Under the pieces are notes generated by a model. It saw only the letters and a program-made list of their open reading frames with translations. It searched no databases and was not told the DNA's origin. A program made the translations under genes and the position numbers. From Pseudomonadota bacterium (GTDB lineage: Bacteria > Pseudomonadota > Alphaproteobacteria > Rhizobiales > Hyphomicrobiaceae), in contig JAEYYQ010000426.1 of assembly GCA_023428365.1 (NCBI GenBank), positions 1 through 5,367 on the forward strand: DNA of 5,367 bases, in the 5' to 3' direction. Positions 1 through 5,367 of the stretch are shown here, piece by piece; the stretch's first letter is position 1, and each line of letters starts with the position of its first letter.

Positions 1-1
1 C

Positions 2-808
2 GGTCGGGATGTCGCGCGCGGAAAGAACGTGCAGATCGGGGCATGGATCGACGGTGCCATGCCCATGCGTGCTGAAACCATCCGGGGATATGTGCAGGGG
101 ATGCACACCAACTGGCTCACGCAGAAGGCGCGCGAACACTACGGTGCGGCCACCTTGGCCGGGGCCTTCAATCTCGAGATTCGCTATCGCTACAATCCCA
201 GCGTTCTGAGCCTTGTGGCCATGGTGCCAGCCATCATACCAATGCTCCTGCTGATGATTCCGGCGATGCTGGCCGCGCTCAGCGTGGTGCGCGAGAAGGA
301 GCTCGGCTCGATCATCAATTTCTATGTCACGCCCGTGACGCGCATGGAGTTCCTGATCGGCAAGCAGCTCCCGTACATTGCGCTCGCCTTCATGAACTTC
401 CTGATGTTGACGGCATTTGCCATCTTCGTATTCCGAGTGCCATTCACCGGCAGTTTCCTGACGCTCGCGGCCGCCGCGCTGCTTTATGTGATCATCACCA
501 CCGGCATGGGGCTTGTCATCTCCTCCTTCATGAAGAGTCAGATTGCAGCCATCTTCGGCACGGCACTGATCACGCTTATTCCGGCCTCGCAGTACTCGGG
601 CGTGATTGATCCCGTGTCCTCGCTGGAGGGCATGGGTAAATTAATCGGCCAGATCTATCCGACCACCTATTTCGTCACGATCTCGCGTGGAATATTCTCG
701 AAGGCACTGAGCTTCGGCGATCTCGCATCTTCCTTCATCCCCCTGCTCATAGCCATCCCGGTCATCTATGCCCTGGGAGCGACCCTTCTCAACAAGCAGG
801 CACGGTAG
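2..808 (+). CDS. rbbA: RbbA-like ABC exporter, C-terminal permease part (5' end outside window)
   Basis: The reading frame is open from the left edge and ends in TAG, so this is the last 268 residues of a longer protein. The GTG and ATG codons near the edge are internal. The visible part is an ABC-2-type membrane domain: a soluble periplasmic stretch (residues 1-62), the RYNP motif (63-66) just before a long hydrophobic helix (about 69-95), the cytoplasmic coupling segment REKELGSI (97-104), then helices at about 124-145, 150-176, 180-203 and 244-263. RYNP and the REKE-GSI segment are typical of RbbA/YhhJ-type permeases, and the sequence reads like the C-terminus of E. coli RbbA, a protein of about 900 residues with two ABC ATPase domains before the membrane part. 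Inferred role: inner-membrane export pump; substrate unknown. The ATPase domains are not visible, so a stand-alone permease fed by a separate ATPase remains possible. The next gene begins three bases after the stop, indicating one operon. Confidence 0.85.
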   Translation, partial: GRDVARGKNVQIGAWIDGAMPMRAETIRGYVQGMHTNWLTQKAREHYGAATLAGAFNLEIRYRYNPSVLSLVAMVPAIIPMLLLMIPAMLAALSVVREKELGSIINFYVTPVTRMEFLIGKQLPYIALAFMNFLMLTAFAIFVFRVPFTGSFLTLAAAALLYVIITTGMGLVISSFMKSQIAAIFGTALITLIPASQYSGVIDPVSSLEGMGKLIGQIYPTTYFVTISRGIFSKALSFGDLASSFIPLLIAIPVIYALGATLLNKQAR

Positions 809-811
809 ACG

Positions 812-1924
812 ATGCACCTCACGCATGTCGTCAATCTGGGTATCAAGGAAATGCGCGGTCTCGCGCGTGACCCCGTCCTGCTGTTCCTGATGATCTACTC
901 CTTTACCCTGTCGATCTACACAGCGGCGACGGCCATGCCCGAAACGCTGAACCGTGCGGCGATCGCCATCGTCGACGAGGACCACTCGCCCGTGTCCTCG
1001 CGCATCATCACGTCGCTTTATCCGCCATTCTTCGTACCACCGCAGATCATCACGCAGACCGAGATGGATGCCCGGATGGATGCCGGTCTCGACACGTTCG
1101 CACTCGACATTCCACCCAATTTCCAAAGAGATCTGCTCGCGGGCAAGTCACCGACCATCCAGCTCAATGTCGACGCGACGCGCGCCGCGCAGGCGTTTAC
1201 CGGGGGTGGCTATGTCCAGGCGATCGTATCGGCGGAGATCGACGAGTTCCTGAGTGGTCATCGCGGTGAGGCCAGTGTGCCGGTGGAATTGGCACTCAGG
1301 ACGCGCTTCAATCCCGAGCTCAACAAAGGCTGGTTCGGAGCCATCTCGGAGGTCATCTCGTCGATCGCCATGCTCTCGATCGTGCTCACGGGTGCAGCAC
1401 TCATTCGCGAGCGCGAGCACGGCACGATCGAGCACCTCCTGGTCATGCCGGTTACGCCGTTGGAGATCATGGTGAGTAAGGTCTGGTCGATGGGCCTGGT
1501 TGTCTTGATCGCGTCATCGCTCTCGATCCTGGTCGTCCTGCAGGGGTTGCTCCGTGTTCCCATTGCAGGCTCGCTTCTCCTGTTCATGGCCGGGACAGCG
1601 CTGATGCTGTTTGCGACAACATCGCTGGGGATCTTCCTCGGGACTATTGCCGGCTCGATGCCCCAGTTCGGCCTGCTGATTATGCTCGTGCTGTTGCCGC
1701 TCGAAATGCTTTCCGGCGCCATGACGCCGCGCGAGAGCATGCCCGATGTTATCCAATTTCTGATGCTCGCGGCGCCCACGACCCACTTCGTCATGCTAGC
1801 GCAGGCAGTGCTCTTCCGCGGGGCGGGCCTAAGTGTCGTGTGGCCGCAACTTCTTGCGCTCGTTCTTATTGGCGCCGCGTTGTTTGCCCTGGCGCTCAGC
1901 CGTTTCAGACAGTTCTTGCGATGA
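812..1924 (+). CDS. yhhJ: YhhJ-like ABC-2 family transporter permease
   Basis: Complete 370-residue integral membrane protein, close to the usual length of YhhJ-type permeases (about 370-380). Order of parts: cytoplasmic N-terminus, first helix (about 21-40), a large periplasmic domain (about 42-172) ending in RFNP (165-168), second helix (177-197), the cytoplasmic segment REREHGTIEHLL (199-210) followed by MPVTPLEIM (212-220), then helices at about 225-245, 251-276, 284-303 and 340-361, with a short basic tail. This is the ABC2_membrane_3 architecture. It has no ATPase motifs and must pair with the preceding RbbA-like protein, forming the second half of the export channel. The ATG is chosen because it lies only three bases after the upstream stop and gives the standard N-terminus; there is no strong Shine-Dalgarno sequence (only AGG at 798-800), so translation is probably coupled to the upstream gene. 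Substrate cannot be read from the sequence; the E. coli relatives are reported alongside a HlyD-type adaptor. Confidence 0.88.
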   Translation: MHLTHVVNLGIKEMRGLARDPVLLFLMIYSFTLSIYTAATAMPETLNRAAIAIVDEDHSPVSSRIITSLYPPFFVPPQIITQTEMDARMDAGLDTFALDIPPNFQRDLLAGKSPTIQLNVDATRAAQAFTGGGYVQAIVSAEIDEFLSGHRGEASVPVELALRTRFNPELNKGWFGAISEVISSIAMLSIVLTGAALIREREHGTIEHLLVMPVTPLEIMVSKVWSMGLVVLIASSLSILVVLQGLLRVPIAGSLLLFMAGTALMLFATTSLGIFLGTIAGSMPQFGLLIMLVLLPLEMLSGAMTPRESMPDVIQFLMLAAPTTHFVMLAQAVLFRGAGLSVVWPQLLALVLIGAALFALALSRFRQFLR

Positions 1925-2159
1925 TTGTGCGGAAAGATCGGCATAACGCAGGGGCCTGAGAGATTACAGATGCCTGTCGATGGCCTGAGCCGTCAGTGCA
2001 TTATTGCTGCTTGTCACGCATGTCTGTTGTTGTTGGGCAAGCTCAACAACGCTGACAATACGTGTTGAGACGATGTCGGCTTTCTCTGCTCCGTGACAAT
2101 CAGACCGAAGTGCGCCCTGGAATACCCTCGACTTATCTTGGTTGAACGGGTTGGTGGCG
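1925..2159. other. Convergent intergenic gap, no gene seen
   Basis: These 235 bases separate the 3' ends of the plus-strand exporter operon and the minus-strand regulator gene. I see no open frame with coding character, no tRNA-like fold and no recognisable promoter. The only structures are one hairpin near the middle (listed separately) and an 8-base direct repeat GGCCTGAG (1953-1960 and 1982-1989), which is too short to carry meaning by itself. The stretch most likely serves as a shared 3' region for two converging transcripts. Confidence 0.7.
2029..2050. terminator. Hairpin between convergent genes, weak terminator candidate
   Basis: The left arm GTTGTTGGG (2029-2037) pairs with the right arm CTCAACAAC (2042-2050) around the tetraloop CAAG, giving nine pairs with one G-U wobble. 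It sits about 105 bases after the permease stop and about 110 bases after the regulator stop, a sensible place for a bidirectional terminator. Against this, neither strand has a T-run following the hairpin and the stem is A/T-rich, so an intrinsic terminator is not established. Confidence 0.25.
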
Positions 2160-3584
2160 TCAGCTATCCTGACTGCCCAGGTTTTCCCGAAGAAATGCGA
2201 ACAATCGCTTGTCCTGCGATTGCGAGACGTTGAACCGCATGAACCTTTTGGCCGATTGGGACAGACTGAACACGTTTCCGGGCGCGAGGACTATGTTTTC
2301 GGCGAGTGCCGCATGCGCCAAATCTGCTGCATCGACCCCTTCGGGCAGTTGGCACCACAAGAACATGCCGGCTTCCGGCTGTATCCACGGCTCGATGCCG
2401 AGCGATTTCAATCGGCGAGCGACATCGACTCGTGCGGTCGACAGCCGTTGGCGCAGTCGCTCGATATGCTTGCGGTAGCTGCCGTCGCGCAACGCACGAT
2501 GCAGCACTTCGGCATTAAGCCTCCCGCCGCCGAATGATGTGGCGATCTTCAAATCGACCAGCCCTTCGATCCAGTCCTGCCGCGCCGCGATGAAGCCGCA
2601 TCGAATGGACGCCGATAGGGTCTTGGAAAAACTTGCGATGTGGACGACGCGATTGACGCCGTCGAAGGCCGCGAGTCTCGAAGCAGGAGTGTGCTCGAAA
2701 TCCGCGAAGATATCGTCTTCGACAATGGTCAACTGCGCCGCTTCCGCGAGCTTGAGCACCTGATGCGCCGTAACTGGCGAAAGCCCGGCCCCCGTCGGAT
2801 TGTGTAGTCCTGAGTTCGTGATGTAGACGCGTGGTCTCTCCTCGGCGAGCACCTTGGCGAAACTTGCGATATCGGGGCCGGTTGGCGTGTATGCGACGCC
2901 GACCACTTTGACTCGATGGGCGCGCAGGAGCGCATGGAAATTAAAATAGCACGGGTCGTCCACGAGGATGGTATCGCCCGGCTCGATCAGGAACCGACAC
3001 AGCAAATCTATGGCGTGCGTTCCGGACTCCGTCAGCAGGATCTGCTGGGGACCAACAATGATGCCGCGCTCGCTCATGCGCCGTGCCATGAGCTGCCGCA
3101 GGGGCAACAAGCCGAGCGGTGTTCCGTACTCCGCGAGCGCAGCATCATCCGCCCGAGCAAGCGCGCGCAGTGCTGAACGGAGTGATGCTTGCGGAAACCA
3201 GGACTCCGGCAGCCAGCCGCAACCCGGTCGCAACACATCCTGAGCTGCTTCCAGCGATTGACGGGATACCCACAGCGGATCGACTTCCCGCTTCGACCTT
3301 GGGTCGATATCAGCGAGCGACAGCGGAACTGACGGCGCGGCGACGTAGAAACCCGAGCCCGGCCGCGATTGGATGACACCCTCTGCGGCCAGCCGATCGT
3401 AAGCATCGACGACCGTGGAGATAGAAACCTGCATGGCGCTCGCCGTCGCCCGAATGGACGGCAGTTTGTCTCCGCGCGCGAGGGTACGCGCAGCCACGCG
3501 TTGGCGCACCGCCGCCATCACGGCAGCAACGCGAGTGCCACCAACCACCGGCACATTTTTCACCATCTGTATGGTCCAGTGCAT
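2160..3584 (-). CDS. MocR-type (GntR/aminotransferase-fusion) transcriptional regulator
   Basis: A 474-residue protein with the two-domain MocR plan. Residues about 16-80 form a GntR winged helix, with the signature RGDKLPSIRATA (37-48), a recognition helix region SISTVVDAYDRL (54-65) and the wing VIQSRPGSGFYV (70-81). Residues about 115-470 are a fold-type I aminotransferase-like domain. Key positions visible: SGT (187-189) for the cofactor phosphate, HNPTG with N262, EDD with D290 for the pyridine nitrogen, SFSK with K321 as the Schiff-base lysine, and R450 in MRFNVSQSQD, the usual carboxylate-binding arginine. Because lysine, aspartate and arginine are all kept, PLP and possibly amino-acid binding should be intact. 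Known relatives (GabR, PdxR, TauR) sense PLP with an amine or amino acid; the effector here is unknown. The gene is divergent from an EamA transporter, its probable target. The ATG at 3584 has no Shine-Dalgarno sequence; a second ATG at 3566 (codon 7) also lacks one. Confidence 0.92.
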   Translation of the reverse strand: MHWTIQMVKNVPVVGGTRVAAVMAAVRQRVAARTLARGDKLPSIRATASAMQVSISTVVDAYDRLAAEGVIQSRPGSGFYVAAPSVPLSLADIDPRSKREVDPLWVSRQSLEAAQDVLRPGCGWLPESWFPQASLRSALRALARADDAALAEYGTPLGLLPLRQLMARRMSERGIIVGPQQILLTESGTHAIDLLCRFLIEPGDTILVDDPCYFNFHALLRAHRVKVVGVAYTPTGPDIASFAKVLAEERPRVYITNSGLHNPTGAGLSPVTAHQVLKLAEAAQLTIVEDDIFADFEHTPASRLAAFDGVNRVVHIASFSKTLSASIRCGFIAARQDWIEGLVDLKIATSFGGGRLNAEVLHRALRDGSYRKHIERLRQRLSTARVDVARRLKSLGIEPWIQPEAGMFLWCQLPEGVDAADLAHAALAENIVLAPGNVFSLSQSAKRFMRFNVSQSQDKRLFAFLRENLGSQDS

Positions 3585-3619
3585 CAGTACAGTTTAACTA
3601 AACTGTACGAGACTGTGAC
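3585..3619 (-). promoter_or_regulatory. Putative promoter of the MocR gene, possibly giving a leaderless mRNA
   Basis: On the minus strand a -35-like GTCACA (3619-3614, four of six matching TTGACA) and a -10-like TAAACT (3596-3591, four of six matching TATAAT) are separated by exactly 17 bases. Six bases (GTACTG) then precede the ATG at 3584, so the expected transcription start falls on the A of the start codon or within a base or two of it. This agrees with the absence of a ribosome binding site. The -10 lies inside the inverted repeat. The call rests on spacing and partial consensus matches only. Confidence 0.4.
3587..3608. promoter_or_regulatory. Perfect 10-2-10 inverted repeat, probable MocR operator
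   Basis: The left arm GTACAGTTTA (3587-3596), the spacer AC and the right arm TAAACTGTAC (3599-3608) form a perfect inverted repeat of 22 bp. It is AT-rich within GC-rich DNA, stands in the 85-bp divergent region between the regulator and the transporter, and overlaps the proposed -10 of the regulator. GntR-type regulators bind dimeric sites of this kind, and MocR genes commonly flank their own operators. It begins only two bases before the regulator start codon, so occupation should block the regulator's own transcription. The assignment to this regulator is inferred from position. Confidence 0.7.
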
Positions 3620-3622
3620 TGT
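3601..3622 (+). promoter_or_regulatory. ACTGT half-site cluster with tandem GACTGT repeat
   Basis: ACTGT occurs at 3602-3606 (inside the right arm of the inverted repeat), 3612-3616 and 3618-3622. The last two are part of a perfect tandem hexamer, GACTGT twice, at 3611-3622. The first and second copies start 10 bp apart, about one helical turn, so extra regulator subunits could bind on the same DNA face. Several studied MocR proteins, such as GabR and TauR, use direct repeats. Chance recurrence of a 5-mer cannot be excluded. Confidence 0.4.
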
Positions 3623-3657
3623 CATTGCCAGCCCATTGAGCCGATACCAGGGCTATC

Positions 3658-3663
3658 GGAGGG
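3658..3663 (+). promoter_or_regulatory. Ribosome binding site of the EamA transporter gene
   Basis: GGAGGG is a strong Shine-Dalgarno match placed six bases before the ATG at 3670, which fixes the start of the transporter gene. It contrasts with the divergent regulator gene, which has none. Confidence 0.85.
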
Positions 3664-3669
3664 CTGGCG

Positions 3670-4533
3670 ATGGACAAAACAACAAGCGGGCTCATCAACG
3701 GATTGCTGGGGGTGATCATCTTTAGCGGGTCGCTTCCGGCAACTCGTACGGCCGTCGCTGAGTTCGACCCGGTATTCCTCACCGGAGCGCGCGCGGCGAT
3801 TGCGGGCGCCTTGGGGGCAGGGCTCCTGTTTTTATCAGGTGAGAAGCGCCCCGCGCGATCCAACGGCATCCCGCTGCTGGTCGTCGCTTTCGGAGTTGTT
3901 GTGGGCTTTCCGCTTCTCACAGCAATGGCGCTGCAGTATGTGACAGCGGCTCACTCGATCGTCTTCATCGGGCTGCTGCCACTTTCAACGGCAATCTTTG
4001 GCGTCATGCGAGCAGGTGAAAAGCCACGTCCGGCGTTCTGGCTGTTCTCCGCACTAGGCAGTGCGCTTGTCGTGGGGTTCGCGCTGTCACAAGGCCTGAC
4101 AGCGTCGCCGATCGGCGACGGCCTCATGCTCGCTGCCATCGTCGTCTGCGGCCTAGGCTATGCCGAAGGTGCAAAGCTCTCGCGGACCATGGGCGGCTGG
4201 CAGGTGATATCCTGGGCGTTGGTGTTGTCGCTCCCGATCATGGTGCCTCTCGCGGTTCTCTCCGTGCCGACCAACTTTGCCAGCATCGGCCGGCCGGCGT
4301 GGTTCGGGCTGGTCTATGTCTCGCTTTTCAGCATGCTCATTGGCTTCGTTTTCTGGTACCGGGGGCTCGCCCAAGGTGGAATTGGCGCCGTCGGGCAATT
4401 GCAACTGCTGCAACCGTTTTTCGGCTTGGTCTTGGCGGCCACACTGCTCGAAGAAAGCGTGAGTGCGACGATGCTGGCAGTGACTGTTGGAGTAGTCCTG
4501 TGTGTGGTCGGCGCGAGGCGGTTCGCCGGTTAG
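3670..4533 (+). CDS. EamA/DMT-family transporter
   Basis: A 287-residue inner-membrane protein, typical length for the ten-helix drug/metabolite transporter family. Two EamA repeats are visible, about residues 9-137 and 147-283, with hydrophobic helices at roughly 8-25, 35-55, 66-86, 92-112, 123-139, 147-165, 177-197, 210-230, 238-258 and 266-284. Family features include PATRTAV (23-29) after the first helix, TAAHSIVFIGLLPL (92-105) in the first repeat, and in the second repeat the stretch QLQLLQPFFGL (243-253) followed by LLEE (259-262), where the glutamate is usually conserved. Such proteins export amino acids, purines or other small metabolites; the substrate here is not readable. The gene faces away from a MocR regulator with an operator-like repeat between them, so its expression is probably controlled by that regulator in response to an amino acid, amine or PLP-related signal. 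The -10/-35 elements for this gene are not clear. No terminator with a T-run follows it. Confidence 0.92.
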   Translation: MDKTTSGLINGLLGVIIFSGSLPATRTAVAEFDPVFLTGARAAIAGALGAGLLFLSGEKRPARSNGIPLLVVAFGVVVGFPLLTAMALQYVTAAHSIVFIGLLPLSTAIFGVMRAGEKPRPAFWLFSALGSALVVGFALSQGLTASPIGDGLMLAAIVVCGLGYAEGAKLSRTMGGWQVISWALVLSLPIMVPLAVLSVPTNFASIGRPAWFGLVYVSLFSMLIGFVFWYRGLAQGGIGAVGQLQLLQPFFGLVLAATLLEESVSATMLAVTVGVVLCVVGARRFAG

Positions 4534-4824
4534 GGTCGCTGTCAACGCCACGTCAGCTATCAATGGTGAACCGGCCACACTAGTTCAATCGCTCAGATGC
4601 CGTCCTATCGATCTGCGATGTTCGAACGAGGCATCCCACAAGCTGCTATCCTGTTACAAGCAGTCGGTGGCGCACGTGACGCCTATCACTTTCATGAGCT
4701 GCCCGTTCCCTACACTGTTTCCGCCTTTGCCGAAGGCGATCGATGACGCGCAGATCGCCATCGATGACATCTGGTATGTGAGCCAATGCGCCAACGATGA
4801 GCCTCCTCTCCAACTCGGTATCCG
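4534..4824. other. Intergenic stretch without a convincing gene; possible coding remnant
   Basis: These 291 bases lie between the transporter stop and the stop of the minus-strand YcaQ-family gene. No promoter, RNA gene or clear terminator is visible. Two short frames deserve mention. On the plus strand, 4597-4746 could encode 49 residues including HFHELPVPYTVSAFAEGD; after its stop, a one-base frame change would continue into DDAQIAIDDIWYVSQCANDE (from 4742), which looks like a broken gene but matches nothing I recognise. On the minus strand, 4646-4828 could encode 60 residues whose ATG overlaps the YcaQ-family stop as ATGA; it is rich in arginine (RQRRKQCRER) and AGG codons, unlike the neighbouring genes. 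No Shine-Dalgarno precedes the plus frame. I call neither a gene. Confidence 0.5.
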
Positions 4825-5367
4825 TCATAATACCTGCTGCAGAGCCGCTGCGGCATCGCCCATGCGGCTCGTCTTAATGCGCGGCAGGCCGAGCCAGCGT
4901 GCCATCAGGCGGATTTCATCGGCGAGCGCGGCAACGAATACGTCGGCAGCAACGCCGGGTTCGCAATGCGCCGACAGCACGTGCAACGTCTCTGCCTCGC
5001 GCTCCGCCTTGAGGTCGACACGGCCGACGACGCGATCACCGAACAAAAACGGCAGCACGTAGTAGCCGTGGGTGCGCTTGTGCTTTGGCGTATAGAGCTC
5101 GATGCGTATATGCGCGCCGAACAACGTTTCCGCGCGATCGCGATGCCAGACAAGCGGATCGAAGGGGGCGAGAAGTGCGCGCGCTCGGACCGTCTTCGGC
5201 CGGCGCGCGTCCGCGTGCACATAAGCTGGTACCTTCCAGCCCTCGACCGTCACTTCACGCAGCGTGCCAGCCTCCACGAGATCGCGAATGGCTTGCCTGG
5301 CGGCACTCGAACCGAGACGATAGTAGTCGCGCAGACATGCCTCGGTGCCGATGCCAAGGGCGCGCGC
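4825..5367 (-). CDS. YcaQ/AlkX-family (HTH_42) winged-helix DNA glycosylase, C-terminal part
   Basis: The frame is open to the right edge and ends in TGA, giving the last 180 residues of a protein that is usually about 400 long; the start lies outside the window. A GTG at 5277 is in frame, but the 30 codons before it (ARALGIGTEACLRDYYRL and onward) continue the same winged-helix domain, so it is not the start. The visible parts are a winged-helix segment (about 1-48, ending TVEGWKVPAYV) and the family hallmark LLAPFDPLVWHRDRAETLFG (65-84), then RIELYTPKHKRTHGYYVLPF (88-107) and GDRVVGRVDLKAER (110-123). These match the HTH_42 family of E. coli YcaQ (AlkX) and Streptomyces AlkZ, which remove crosslinked or alkylated bases from DNA. 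Their catalytic Gln-containing motif is in the N-terminal region and cannot be checked here. The gene converges on the EamA transporter gene and shows no link to it. Confidence 0.88.
   Translation of the reverse strand, partial: ARALGIGTEACLRDYYRLGSSAARQAIRDLVEAGTLREVTVEGWKVPAYVHADARRPKTVRARALLAPFDPLVWHRDRAETLFGAHIRIELYTPKHKRTHGYYVLPFLFGDRVVGRVDLKAEREAETLHVLSAHCEPGVAADVFVAALADEIRLMARWLGLPRIKTSRMGDAAAALQQVL

Noticed and set aside
29..808. GTG at 29 as the start of the first gene
   Set aside because: The frame is open to the left edge and the residues before this GTG continue the same RbbA-type periplasmic stretch, so the codon is internal.
641..1126. Minus-strand open frame of 161 codons opposite the two permease genes
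   Set aside because: It is antisense to two clear membrane-protein genes and its composition (Arg, Asp, Gly-rich, no domain) is that of a GC-rich shadow frame.
1258..1944. Minus-strand open frame of 228 codons opposite the YhhJ-like gene
   Set aside because: It is the antisense shadow of a clear ABC-2 permease and has no recognisable motif.
1951..1992. GGGGCCTGAGAGATT resembling the CTGAGA element of a TPP-type riboswitch
   Set aside because: The other conserved elements are missing, and the site lies downstream of an operon end with no plus-strand gene following.
3369..3725. Plus-strand open frame of 118 codons crossing the divergent promoter region
   Set aside because: It covers the 5' end of the MocR gene in antisense, the operator and the transporter ribosome binding site; its translation shows no domain.
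4525..4575. Inverted repeat GCCGGTT / AACCGGC around the EamA stop codon as a terminator
   Set aside because: The loop would be 37 bases and no T-run follows, so it does not fit an intrinsic terminator.
4502..5062. Plus-strand open frame of 186 codons across the transporter end and the YcaQ-family gene
   Set aside because: It overlaps the 3' end of the EamA gene and runs antisense to the well-supported YcaQ-family coding region; its residues are low-complexity Ser/Arg/Thr-rich, and it has no recognisable domain.
5275..5277. GTG at 5277 as the start of the YcaQ-family gene
   Set aside because: The 30 upstream codons to the window edge continue the family's winged-helix domain, and the protein would be far too short.

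Overview
The window is a GC-rich (by eye) bacterial chromosomal segment, most likely from a proteobacterium; an alphaproteobacterium or betaproteobacterium is a guess from codon use and gene content. It holds five protein-coding genes packed tightly, two of them cut by the window edges. There are no RNA genes, insertion sequences or CRISPR arrays that I can support.

Left part (2-1924, + strand): the 3' end of an RbbA-like ABC exporter gene, then, after 2 untranslated bases plus one, a complete YhhJ-like ABC-2 permease gene. This is the classic HlyD-type adaptor / RbbA / YhhJ export operon layout. The ATPase domains and any adaptor gene lie upstream of the window. Both visible proteins are inner-membrane halves of one probable efflux system.

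Middle part (1925-4533): a gene-free convergent gap with one weak hairpin, then a divergent pair. On the minus strand is a MocR-type regulator (winged-helix DNA-binding domain fused to an aminotransferase-like PLP domain). On the plus strand is a ten-helix EamA/DMT-family transporter. Between them, in only 85 bp, lies a perfect 10-2-10 inverted repeat (3587-3608) followed by a tandem hexamer GACTGT x2. The inverted repeat starts 2 bp from the regulator start codon and overlaps its best -10 candidate, whose predicted start point is the A of the ATG. The likely logic is that the regulator senses an amino acid/amine and/or pyridoxal phosphate, represses its own (possibly leaderless) transcription, and controls export of a related metabolite by the EamA protein.

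Right part (4534-5367): a 291-bp stretch without a convincing gene, then the C-terminal part of a minus-strand winged-helix protein of the YcaQ/AlkX (HTH_42) DNA-glycosylase family. Its catalytic N-terminal region lies beyond the window.

Nothing here clearly amounts to an undescribed system. The regulator-transporter intergenic region is the most informative element and the one most worth testing.
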